DNA from: Actinomortierella ambigua
Lineage: Eukaryota; Mortierellomycota; Mortierellomycetes; Mortierellales; Mortierellaceae
Length of the DNA: 64,000 bases
Reading direction: 5' to 3'
Assembly (NCBI GenBank): GCA_016098155.1
Contig: JAAAJB010000050.1
Coordinates: 32,224 to 96,223, forward strand
Every line of letters starts with the position of its first letter. The first letter of the stretch is position 1. The notes below the pieces were generated by a model. The model was not told where the DNA came from. It did no database searches and worked only from the letters and a program-made list of their open reading frames with translations. Both the position numbers and the translations under genes were made by a program. Positions 45,201 through 55,878 of this stretch are shown here, one piece after another.

Positions 45201-47432
45201 GTCTCCAATACAGCAGCCGGGGTCTCCTCCTGTTCCTCGTGTGCAGCAGGTTCCTGAGAATGGGATGGCAGAATGTTGGATGGTTTCTCATCCAACTCGA
45301 CTGCTATGAGACTACTGCGACGATCCATTCGAGGGTTCAGAGAGTCTGTCGTGTCCTCCGATGGAGTTACATCAGAGGATGCCGGCACCGCTGCTGAAGC
45401 TCCAATGACGGCGGTGGCACTAGGCTTGCGACCTCGGGGCTTGGTAGCTGTTGGGTCGACTTTGTCTGTCGTCTCCTCCGCAGCGGCTTCGGCGGTCTTG
45501 GACTTTCGCCGTGTGCGTTTGGCCGGGCTAGCAGTGGGTGCTTGCTCATCATCCGTTGCTCCTACGTTCTCAGCTATCGAGGTGGCCGCGCTGTCCTCTG
45601 TTGGCTTGACTCTGGCTGGTCGTCCAACTTTGCGCTTTGCAGGGGTGATCGCTGCTGGCTCCGCAGTGGATTCTGATGGCGACGCGGTAGGAGTAGGCTT
45701 TGCCTTGGGTGGTCGTCCAGGCTTGCGCTTGGGTGGCGGTGATGGTGTCGAGACATCTGCCTTTTCTACCTCATCCGTGTCCTGCTGGCGGTCCTCACCG
45801 CCCAACGTCATGGCGACATCTTGTTCCCCCTGCAACTTCTTCTGAGCTGCTTCCTTCTCCTCGGCATTTTTCTTGGCTGCCGCCTCTTCGGCACTGCGCT
45901 TGGCAACCTCTTCCTCGGCCTTCTTCTTGGCAACTTCTTCCTCGGCCTTCATCTTTGCCGCTGCCTCCTCGGCCTTCTTCTTTGCTGCTTCCTGTTCGGC
46001 CTTCTTCTTAGCTGCTTCCTCCTCGAGCCTCTTCTTGGCTACCGCCTCCTCAGCCTTCTTTTTTGCTGCATCCTCCTCAGCCTTACGCTTCGTGGCCTCT
46101 TCCTCCTCAGCCTTCTTTTTGCCTGCCACTTCCTTGGCTATCCGCCTGGCTGTCTCGTCTTCCTCAGCCTTCTTTTTTGCTGCTTCCTCTTCGGCCTTCT
46201 TTCTTGCAGCTTCTTCCTCCGCCCGCCTTTTTGCTGTAGCCTCTTCCTCCAACTTCTTCTTTGCTGCTTCCTCTGCAGCTTTCCTTGCCACTGCTGCCTT
46301 TTCATTTTCAGCCTTCCTTCTTGCTGCAGTCTCCTCTTCTTGCGCCATCTTTGCTGGATCCGGTAATGCGTCATCCTCCTTCCTTGCAACAGCCTCCCCC
46401 GCCTTTTTCAGGGTGACAGTATCAGCACCTGCCTTCTTGTCCTTTTTCCCAGAGGATGGTTGCTTCTTGATAGGTGACGGCGATCTGTCTTCCTTCTGCT
46501 GAGCAACGGCAGTCGACTTTGCGCGGTCTCCCTGAAGTTGGGCTTCTCTCCGTGCCATCTCATCTCGAGCCTTCTGCATCGCCTGTGCCTCCTCTTTGGC
46601 CATCTGGCTCACAGAGTCCAATGGTGTAGGGTTCAAAGGAGTGGTTGGCTTAGGTGTTGCTGCCTGGGCGGATGTCAACTGCAGCAGCGAGGCCTCCAGT
46701 TTCTGCTGCTTTGCCAAATTTTTCCGCTTCCGTTTTTGACTCTTGGACAAGGGAACATCGTTTCGAGCAGTGGTGGTATGGGTAGTGAATGAAGTGTTGC
46801 CTGAGGCCGTGCTCGCGGCATCTGACTCCGAGTCCTCATCCGTGTCTCGCTTGCGTTTCAGGGCAGGTACGCTGACTTTGGATGATGATGACGACGGTTG
46901 TGGAGGCGGTGGCAGTGACGCGCGTGGTGGTTGTGGCTTCGAAGACGAAGAGCTATCAGGCTGCTTCTGAGAGTTGTTTCCGCCCATCTTCTTGGCCACG
47001 ACAAACGCTACTCCATCGGACCCAAAAGCCTGCTGGACGATAATATTTGACGCCACATCAAAGTGATCGTCAGTCCTGATCTTCTCCACCACAAGCTTGC
47101 TGCTAATAGGACATTGAGAATCAGGAAATGGAGATGTGAATATTTTTTTTTCAGGTATACGAGGTAAACAAAACACAACAAAACAAAATAAAAAAATGAT
47201 AAACAGCGCGTGGTGCTCACCTTTCTTTTGGGTATGTGCTCTTGTATTGCTTCATTACTTCCTCGCGGAGCTGTCCAACAGTGGCCGTGGCAGGCACAAA
47301 GGCGACAAACTTCCAGTCGCACCTCCAAGTTTTGCCATCCTTGGTCTCAATGTTGGATACGGACGAGTTTGATGGCTGGCCCTTGACGCGCACGGGGTTG
47401 ATACACACCTTCAGCTTTACGAAGCCGTCCAT
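42275..47432 (-). CDS. Net1/Tof2/Dnt1-like nucleolar protein with AT-hooks
   Basis: Two exons (47432-47221, 47102-42275) give 1,679 residues. The N-terminal 115 residues form the ubiquitin-like domain shared by yeast Net1/Tof2 and fission yeast Dnt1: FVAFVPATATVGQLREEV and YKSTYP before the join, then HFDVASNIIVQQAFGSDGVA after it. A long Lys/Glu/Ala coiled-coil-like segment follows (nt about 45840-46340). Next come six AT-hook-type motifs with core GRP (such as KRKPGRPPKAK) and one RGRKP, then Ser/Asp-rich low complexity, and a basic C-terminus. Net1-type proteins hold Cdc14 phosphatase in the nucleolus and act in rDNA silencing. Assignment rests on the N-terminal domain and layout; the AT-hooks are additional. 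It is divergent from Pol5, another nucleolar protein. Confidence 0.75.
44832..45040 (-). repeat. 102-bp tandem duplication carrying an AT-hook
   Basis: Two adjacent 102-bp units (first about 44832-44933, second from 44934) differ at only about three positions. Each encodes a 34-residue module with one GRPPRAK-type AT-hook. A third, diverged hook unit precedes them in the protein. The near identity indicates a recent duplication. Confidence 0.85.
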
Positions 47433-47798
47433 GGTTGTATCCTATATTATAGCGCAGAAAAGAAAATTGAAGCAGGCTGCTTTAGCAGGCTTGCATGGGC
47501 CCATCCGTGTTTCTGATTGCATATGATTGAGTTTGCGTCCAAATTGCCATGCAATTCGCATGTACCTTTGGCACTGGTGTGAATGATGCGTTGCGTTCAA
47601 TGGCAGGAGGGGAGAGAGAGCTTGTGGGAGTGTGTACTTTGCCAACTTGCTTCCCAAAACCCAAAGTGACTGTTAATATACTTTGATTGTTTACGTTTGG
47701 GGTCAATTTTTTTTTTTTTTTATGGTCGTCCCTCCCTCAAAGACCTATTTCGCTCTGCTCTCCCATTCCCTCCCCATTTCCCCTCACATCTATTAGAA
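47433..47798. promoter_or_regulatory. Shared intergenic region of two nucleolar genes
   Basis: 366 bp between divergent start codons of the Dnt1-like gene and Pol5. It contains a 15-base or longer T run near 47707-47722 and a CT-rich leader on the Pol5 side. No TATA box is obvious. Poly(dA:dT) tracts of this kind keep promoters nucleosome-free in fungi. Confidence 0.5.
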
Positions 47799-50700
47799 AT
47801 GGCCGGCGCGGAGGAGCTGAATCTCATGCCATTGTATGGCGTCCTGGCCTCGCTCGAGGCCGAGGAGCGCAGCGCCGCCGCTTTGACTTTGCTCAAGTCG
47901 CTCGCTGTTCTGCAAAAAGGCCACCGCTCCTTTGTTGACAACTGGGACGTGCTGTTGGCAGAGGAGGACACCGAGGAGCGTCTGGACAAGCTGTGCCACC
48001 CGAATGTTGTTTATGCGCTCAAGCGTCTCTTGCGAGGTATGCCTAGTGATCGCGAGGCTGCTCGCCAAGGATTCTCTCTGGCGTTGACCGAGGTAATTAT
48101 TGGGTGGATCATAACAGCGTTTTCATGGTCATCGAGTATTGCCCTTGACTATCAGCTGACACATATCTTTCTTTATTTTTGTTGTCTCTATGATCCGTGA
48201 TATAGCTCTTGGTTGGTCTTGACTTTTTGTCTGCCGGTATTGTCATTAAGATGCTGCTTCGGTTTACTGAGATCAAGAACTTCATGAACGGCAAGGTAAC
48301 ACAGGATAATCTGATATCGAGGTCGAATGGTGCCTAGAACCCCCAATCTGTCACAGTGTGGTTCAAAGTGCTGATCATGAAAATACTTGCTGTTTTGTCA
48401 TCTGATACAGGACGAGCGTAATCACATGTTTGGCCGTATCTTTGGCTACATGAGCATCATCCAGTCGGGGCTCTTAACGCGCCCCACCACTACTGCCGAC
48501 GACATCAAGACTATTGTTGATGATCTGGTCGAGTATTCTCAGGAAAAGTCGTATCTGTCCGAGTGCTGCCACCAGGTCATGGTCAGTCTCATTCCTCAGA
48601 TCACAAAGTACTCCGAGTCAATCAAGTACATTGTTGAGAAGGTTTTTGCTGAGGGCGTCAACACTCCTGATCAGCTCAGCGTGGCGATGGCGCTTAAGGA
48701 CCATCTCGACACTATCAACACTCAACTGCCCAAGAAGGACCAGATCCAGTGGACCAAGATGCTCGGCCGTTCGTGGAAGCATGCCGACATTTTCCATGTG
48801 TCCAACTTGAAGTATCTTGCTCAGCTGCTGAAGGAGACTTCCTCCGAGGACGGTACTCAGGTCTCGTCTAATTGGCGCCAGCGAATCCACCCTGTCTGGG
48901 ACCGTGTCCTCGAGCACTACTTTGATCCAGCACAATCGACTTCCCAGAGCGCATCGTTCCAAGACTTTTGGAATGTTGTCATCGATGGTAAGAGCTCATC
49001 TGGATAGTTTGATAGTGCAGTATGATGGGGGAGGGCTGGGGGATTTCAGCAATGTACTAACCAATCTCTCCTCAACATGACTTTAAAAAATGATAGCATC
49101 CCTTTTCGAGCAGAATTCCTCGCACGAGCGTAGGTACTGGGGTTTCCAAGTGTTTGAGCGTGTCCTCCCTCTCCTCAAGGACGACCAGCTTCCTCTTGTC
49201 TTCACTACCAACTTCATGCGGTGCTTCGTCAACAACCTGTCGAGCGAAGATCGGTTCCTCAACAAGGCCGCCAGGCACACCATGGAGACCATGCACGCCG
49301 TTGCCGAGAAGAATGAAGCTGTTCGCCTGACGCTGGTCATCCAATTGCTCGACAAGACCCCCAAGTTTGACAAGCTCTCAAGGTCGAAGACAGTCGAGAC
49401 ACTTCTTGGTGGCCTTGATGTTACTCACATCCAACAATACCTCCAGTACCTTCGCAACAGCTTTTTGAACCATGAAGGCTCCGACTCAAATGCTGAACGC
49501 GCCAACCAGATTGGTCTGCGCCGCCAGTGGGCGATCGACCAGATGTTTGCGCTTTTCCGCAACAGCAAGGTGCCTCGCGAGGAGTCGTGGATTTCATCTA
49601 TTCTCCAGTTCTATCTCATCAACGCCTTCTTCGAGATCAAGCGTGCCGACGGAAAGTCAAAATACGTCGAGGCTCATGCTCTCCCCAAGCCCGAGCTGTC
49701 GACTGCCACTCGCGATTACTGCAAGGCACGCTTCTACAGCATGATGGCCGAGTTGTCGACGATGGCACCATTGGCCCCCAAGAAGGCTGAGGAGGGCGAC
49801 CACGCCAACTATAGCCGCAAGCTCAATGGTACGATGCTCGACGGCACGTTCTGGTGCTCGTATGCCCTTTCGATGATTACTGATCTCGAGAAGAACAAGA
49901 ACTTTTCGCCTGTCGTCACTTTGGATGAGCGTGCCAGCGATGCGAAGCGTGAGGCTTTGGTGCTGATCAACAAGATCCAGGAGAAGTCCAAGAAGGCGAG
50001 CAAGGACACCAAGGCCGAATACAAGGCCTTTGAGCTGCTCTTTGTTCAGATGGTCCTTCAGCTCTATGTCGAGCCCGAGGACTCTGCCAACATTCTCGGT
50101 GAGCTCCACGAGTGCTACAACAAGGTCTTTACACCCCCCGCCAAGAAGTCGGGAGCTGCAGCCAAGGCTAGCAAGAAGAGGAAGACCGCTGTCGAGGAGG
50201 ATGACGAGGAGGATGCGGAAGAGGAGCTGCAGCCAGTTGAGGTTATCCTCGATATTCTGCTCAGCTTTTTGATCAAGCCCTCGGCGTTGCTTCGCCATGT
50301 CTCTGAGCAGGTCTTTGTCATCTTTTGCGATAAGATGACCAAGACTGGTCTGGAGCTCCTGCTCTCGACACTCTCCACCAAGGACAATAAGGATGATATG
50401 TTTGGTGAGGACGGTGCCGACGACGACGAGCATGACCATGACCACAGCGACGATGAAGAGGAGGACGAGGACGAGGAGGAGGACGAAGAGGAGGAAGAGG
50501 ATGACGAGGATGATGAGGATGAAGGCGATTCCGAAGACATGGAAATTGATGAGGATCCCGAGGAGGATGTCCCTGTTGACGAGGATCTTCGCAAGAGGAT
50601 TGCCGAGGCACTGCAGATGCAGAACGGTGCTGCTCGCGACAGCTCAAACGAAAACTCTGAAGAGGAGGAAGAGGAGTTGCTCGACGACGACCAGATGATG

Positions 50701-51930
50701 GCCTTTGACGAGAAGCTGAGCGAGATTTTCAAGCAGAAGAAGCTGGCCAAGATCCAGGAGCGGGACGCCAAGCAGACTTTGGTGCACTTTAAGAACAAGG
50801 TGCTCGATCTCTTGGAGCTCTTTGTCAAGAAGCAGTCGCACAACCCACTCGTCCTGGAGCTGATTGTGCCTCTCATGTCGCTTGTCCTGGTCCCCTCTAC
50901 AAGCAACAGGCCTGTGCACGACAAGATCAACGCCCTGTTGCGCAACAAGCTCGCCAAGATCAAGGACTACCCGCGTGAGGTCGACGAGGAGCATGTCTTT
51001 GAGATCTTGACCCAGCTGCATGAGCTGGCCAAGAAGGCACCGGATGCCAAGTTCTCGGTTCTGTGTGGCGATCTGTCGCTGCTGTTGGTGAAGGTTCTCA
51101 TTGGTGGTGAGGACTCTGCGACGATCCTGGTGGAGGCCAAGGCTCCCGCCGCTGGTAAGAAGGGCAAGAGCAAGGGCAAGGGGGCCGCCAGTGCACTGGA
51201 CGCCAACCAGCAGAGGATCGTGTCGTTGTACACTGCTAACCTCAAGGATTTTATGACGCGCAAGAACTCGAACCTGTCGGCAAAGTTGTTCCTGGATTTT
51301 ATTGAACGGTTCCCTCATCTTGCATGGCACCTCTCGACAACCCTTTTGGATTTCATGAGCCCAAAGACGGCCGTCAAGTCATACCGACAGGCAAAGGCGT
51401 TCGATATGATGGCGGCACTGGTGAAGGGACTGTCCAACAAGAAGAATCCCGAGTTTGAGCAGCTCTTCCTTGATACGCTGCCACTCATCCGGGAATCGTT
51501 CAAGCAGACGATTGAGAGCGCTCTTGCACAGGGACCGCAGGACGAGGACAAGGAGACCAGCGGTAGTGGAGGCAAGGTCCTGACGGTGGGACGTCTTCGC
51601 GAGATTCTCAAGTTTGTCACGACCTCGGCACGGATGGTTAAGAACGGCAACCGCGACGCCAAGTCGATCTGGAAGACGGATGAGATTGCGCCTCTGTTGC
51701 AGAAGCTGGCAGAGGACGAGCGGTTTGAGCGCAGTGGCGCCTTGCGGAGCATGATCCAGTCGCTTCTAGGATTAATGGGCAGCGACATCAAGTTGGTGAT
51801 GAAGAAACAAGAGAAGCAGGAGAAGCGCAAGCGTGCGCGCGAGGAGCAACAAGCCAAGGCGAAGGATGGCAGCGACAAGAAGAAGAAGAAGGCGCATCGA
51901 TCCAAGAAGCGCAAGGTCGCTAAAGAATAA
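47799..51930 (+). CDS. POL5: Pol5 / DNA polymerase phi (MYBBP1A family)
   Basis: Four exons (47799-48092, 48206-48295, 48411-48987, 49097-51930) give 1,264 residues. Despite the name, the family lacks polymerase catalytic motifs and is a nucleolar ARM-like protein needed for rRNA production and 60S assembly. Typical features are the N-terminal AALTLLKSLAVLQKG and YALKRLLRGMPSDREAARQGF, followed by GRIFGYMSIIQSGLL. A very acidic segment (nt about 50415-50700; Asp/Glu runs) sits in the last third. The C-terminus is a Lys/Arg-rich nuclear or nucleolar signal (KKKKKAHRSKKRK). All three introns keep frame. It shares its upstream region with the Dnt1-like nucleolar gene. Confidence 0.93.
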
Positions 51931-52472
51931 TGGATGGAGTGTTTTTATTTTTATTTTTCTCTCTCTGTCCTTGTTTTACTTTTTGTTTGTTTGTCCCACT
52001 TCCACTTGTACTTTACTCCCGCATTTTTTAGAAAAACAACAACAACAACAATATCATATAAAGTCCTCTCTCTCTCTTTACGACTTCTATGCCTCTAACC
52101 ACCCTGTACATCATTACATCATGGCCATCGTCACATATGGTGCACATGGCCCCTTCAATGAGTTTTTACTGAGGGCAAACACTAGCTGTGGGTGAACACA
52201 CCACTCTGGAATATCCACAGGTGCCAGACAAAGATGAGAGTGTTTTGCTGCTTGTATGCACCACCACAAAATGACCACAGCAAACTCCCTCGTTACATTC
52301 CACGAACCTTTGTGTGTGTATACTTCGTCTCAATAGAATAAAATGGTAAACTTTACAGCCGATACAGTGGCACCCCAGAGAGACACAGACTTCAAAGCGC
52401 CTTGTGTAAAAGGCCCACTTTCTCTCTCTCTCTCATTCTAACTCCAATTACCTTGTTACTCATTCTCCCACT
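51931..52472. other. Gap between Pol5 and IQ-motif gene
   Basis: About 540 bp without a gene. CAA repeats lie near 52036-52048, and a CT run (about 52423-52434) precedes the IQ-motif start. An AATAAA near 52336 is unassigned. Confidence 0.5.
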
Positions 52473-54680
52473 ATGCTGTCGTTAATGGAACCCGCCCAGT
52501 CGCCATCGCCGTCACCATCCTCGCAGGCGAGGAAGGCTAGCCACTATTCTGGGCGCTGTACGGAAGAGACCACCAACTCTGATTGTCCACCGGGGACTTG
52601 CCATGCTGCCTCATCGACCCATGCACAGGTTACATCGCCATCTCATGCACAGACTGGCAAGCTGCAACTTGGGCCCTCATCGACCACCACACCTGCCGCC
52701 ACCCCTGAAAAGGCACAAGGGGCAGGACAGCAGGCAGCAAGTGTGGATTCTCGTTCATCTGCATTCCCCCGGTCGATCGCTGTACAAAAGGACACGGTCA
52801 CCCACCAAGAAGACATGCCGAATGGAGCGGCCGAGGGAGCACCGACAGTGGAGCAACAGGCCGCCGCAGCTAGAAAGATCCAGGCCGCTATTCGAGCATA
52901 CAAGTAAGAGAGCAAGCAGCCGGGCTAAGGGGGCGGGAGGAATCAGGAGAAGAGTGGGAAGCGTGTGGGCTTTTTGGAATTGCGCCCACTCTTTTGCCAA
53001 GCCCATAATCTCCCTCCTTCTCTCTCTGTCTCTTCTTCCTTCTCTCTTCTTCTCTTACCTCTCTCTCTCTCTCTCCTTCTTATTCCCTCCAAGCTAACAT
53101 CAACATCGTTTTTCCTTCTTCCTTGCTTGATAGTGCACGCCGAGATCTCTTTGCAGGCCCAATTCTGACAGACTTGCAGGTAATGTTTGTCCACAGGGAC
53201 TCTGGGTTTCATGTGCAGAGCGGTGTTCCAAGCTTGTTTTGACTTGTCCAGCCGAGGTCGTTTGGGCGGCCCAAAATGGAAAGAGGATTTTCTCTCTCCC
53301 ATTTTTTTTATCTTCTCTGGCATAGCCCACATGGACCTCAAACAAAATCGCTCATGTTTGGTTTCAATATCCGCAAATAGAAATGGAACTACTTGTGCTT
53401 GTACGCAAGGCTCAACGCCCGTGGGACCCCAGCTACTGCTACTGCTACTGATGCTGCTGCTGCTGCTGCTGCTACAGCCACCGACATTGCTTGCGCCATG
53501 CAGGATGACGCACGACAGGGCGACTCGGAGAGCGCAAATGACCCTCAGGACAAACATGCCAGGCTATGGACAAGAATGATGTTCCTCACTTCGCAGCTTG
53601 GCAAGGTATAGTACAGCTTTCCAGGTACTGGACACCACGCCACCTCTCCCTACATCGCCCGAACTAATGGATAAATTTTTTTTGTTGGATGGCATATGGA
53701 AATAGGGATCTAGCACTGCACCTTCCGAGGAGGCTTTGGTTTTGGTAGGTACAGACCGAAGAGATCTACTCTAATCGGTTCACGTCTTTTGGTTCTATCT
53801 GCAGAAATAATTGCTAGACTCTACTACTAGCCACTCTTCATGTACTCCGGCATAACCTTCTCCGCCTGGCCTTTTTTCCCCTTCCTCTTTCAACTCTGTA
53901 GCTGACAGAGCACTGGCTCGAGATGTCCGACAAGAAGCACCGGTACGGATCGAATCTAAAGGTACACATTTCTTTTTTTGAGTTTGCTCATATTACTGCT
54001 TCTTTGCATGAAAATCCCACCACCCCGCTTTGTTCACTAACAACACCTCTTTGTTCTTTTCTCACTAGCCCTACCATGAGCGTTGGCTTCGGGAGACAAC
54101 AAGTGAGGACTTTTTTGATTGGCTGGATAATGGCAGTGGCAGGGACTTGAGTCTAGAGGAGCGCCCCCGTTCGCGACTCGAGACAGAGCTGGTCCAGTAC
54201 CTTCAAGAGCATGAGCGGGAACAGTATGCAGTCACAGCGAAGGATGGATTGCTATACTATCGAGACAGTGGCGACCTCGTCCATACCTTACCAGACACTG
54301 TGCGGGCGGAGGACGAGGTCGACCTCTCCCAAGTGCTCCCTGATGCGGATGTGAATGACGACGAGGCGACGCGGCTCGAGAAGAAGAGGCTGCGTAACCG
54401 TGCCAAGTACATCTATGTGATGGACCCAAAGGGCGTACTCTATATTGGCCGGAAGATCAAGGGCAACTTTCACCACTCTAGTTTTTTCGGCGGAGGAACA
54501 GTGTGTGCAGCAGGCGGAATAGTCGTCAACCATGGACGGTTGATGAAGGTGAACCCGAAGAGCGGACACTACCGCCCCGGTCAGATGCATTTTGATCGCC
54601 TGCTTCGGACGTTGCGCGAGATGGGTGTTCCCTTGGATAACGTCAAGATTAGCACCAGTATTTTTGAGCGACGGAAATGA
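52473..54680 (+). CDS. IQM-type IQ-motif (calmodulin-binding) protein
   Basis: Six exons (52473-52903, 53134-53179, 53381-53605, 53706-53748, 53909-53961, 54069-54680) give 469 residues. The IQ motif ARKIQAAIRAYNARRDL is split by the first intron and should bind calmodulin. After it come LQKWNYLCLYARLN and EHWLEMSDKKHRYGSNLK, then the family core ending with IYVMDPKGVLYIGRK, FHHSSFFGGG and SGHYRPGQMHF. This layout matches plant IQM proteins and their fungal relatives, whose biochemical role is unclear. An Ala/Thr run comes from GCT repeats near 53436-53472. At exon 4 the first GT (GTAGGT) gives a broken frame; the donor four bases further (GTACAG) restores it, so I used that one. The N-terminal 130 residues are Ser/Thr/Ala-rich and look disordered. 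Confidence 0.82.
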
Positions 54681-54774
54681 AGGTTTTTTTTTTCTGTGTC
54701 TTGATGTCTTGGCGTCAAGGATGCCTGCCTGTATTCATTGCGTCATCATGCTTGTTTTTTTTGTTTGCTTGGCA

Positions 54775-54781
54775 TATAAAA
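54775..54781 (+). promoter_or_regulatory. TATA box of Pmp3-family gene
   Basis: TATAAAA, 85 bp before the Pmp3 start codon and about 94 bp after the stop of the IQ-motif gene, so the promoter is very compact. Confidence 0.6.
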
Positions 54782-54859
54782 GCGGTTTCTTCCCTTTTTT
54801 TTGCAATTGCAATTCATTTCAGACAATTTCCCTTTCATACTTCTCATTCATTACCGACA

Positions 54860-55760
54860 ATGGAGCTTGAAGACGTGTTCCTCATTATTGCCTCGTTCTT
54901 CCTGCCACCACTGGTAAGCAAGCAAATAAAGGAGACAAACCAGTTTATGGGCGAGCATATTCCCGTCTTTAGATTCGCGTTGATGGAGTGTAGTGTACTG
55001 TACTCACGCCTTTCCCTTTCGTCGTCCTTCTCTGTCGATCCTGCTGGTAGACTGGTATGCTCCTTGTCAGGTTTTTTTTAGCGTAGAGTCAATCATGTTT
55101 GACTTTAAGTTTCTGGCTGACAAGGTTTGACGTTAATTCTTTTTTTTAGTGGCACTCAAGCGCGGGTGTGGGTGCGATTTTCTCATAAAGTATGAAAAGA
55201 CGTGAGCAGAGCGGCGACACCAGAGATGAGTGGATGCTACGTCGGTGGTGGCTATTGACCTGATTCCTCACACACTTTACTTTCTTCCTTCCTTCCTTCC
55301 TTCGCGATAATAGTGTTGGCTTGACACTTCTCGGGCACATCCCTGGTACGTTGATTTTGCCTGTTTGTTTGCATGATAACCTTTACTGTTTAAACTATCC
55401 TGACTGAGGATTCCTTCACCACCACTCTCTTGTGCCCGATGTTCCCCAGGCGTCATCCACGCCATCTACGTCATTGTGGTAAGTGTGGGGTTGTTACAGA
55501 GAAAAAAAGGAAAAAGAAATTGAAAAAAGGAGTAGAGACAGCCCAAAGCTGACAATCTGCATTGTTTGCACCAACAGAGGCACAGCGAAGATCGAGATGT
55601 CGAAGTGGTCCGAAGCCAGTACACCACCTATCGACAGATTCCTCAAGACGACCATTACCCCCCCGCTACCAACCATGCTGCAGCCCCGGCTCCCCCGCCA
55701 GCAGCTCCGGTTCCCCCACCAGTAGTCCTCCCCGCATACGATGCCAAGGATCCAAAATAA
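54860..55760 (+). CDS. PMP3: Pmp3/Sna-family plasma membrane proteolipid
   Basis: Six exons (54860-54913, 55051-55054, 55150-55189, 55314-55345, 55450-55478, 55578-55760) give 113 residues. The first 55 residues are two membrane helices: DVFLIIASFFLPP, then the conserved LKRGCGCDFLINVGLTLLGH, then IPGVIHAIYVIV. This aligns without gaps to yeast Pmp3, a small plasma membrane protein that affects membrane potential and salt tolerance. The cytosolic tail is Pro/Ala-rich, as in the Sna2-4 branch. Exon 1 ends in phase 0, but the next clear exon needs phase 1; a 4-nt exon ACTG between GGTAG and GTATGC repairs frame and length. AATAAA lies about 50 nt after the stop, close to the convergent F-box gene. 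Confidence 0.85.
55051..55054 (+). other. Predicted 4-nt micro-exon (ACTG)
   Basis: It is preceded by a pyrimidine-rich tract and GGTAG, and followed by GTATGC. Inclusion turns exon 1 (ending CTG) plus exon 3 (starting TG GCA CTC) into L-T-V-A-L-K, matching the family pattern P-P-V-A-V-F-L-K/A-R-G without a gap. Other 4-nt AG...GT options in the interval (for example TGTA at 54989-54992) have poorer donors and break the conserved Val. Confidence 0.6.
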
Positions 55761-55878
55761 GAGGGATGTGCCACAGCGGAGAGACATGGCAGCATCTGCT
55801 ACCTTTATTTGCGAAATAAAGAGATCAAATTTGGACAGGATGTTGTGGTTGTTATTGCCATGGCTTGGTTAAAATCCC

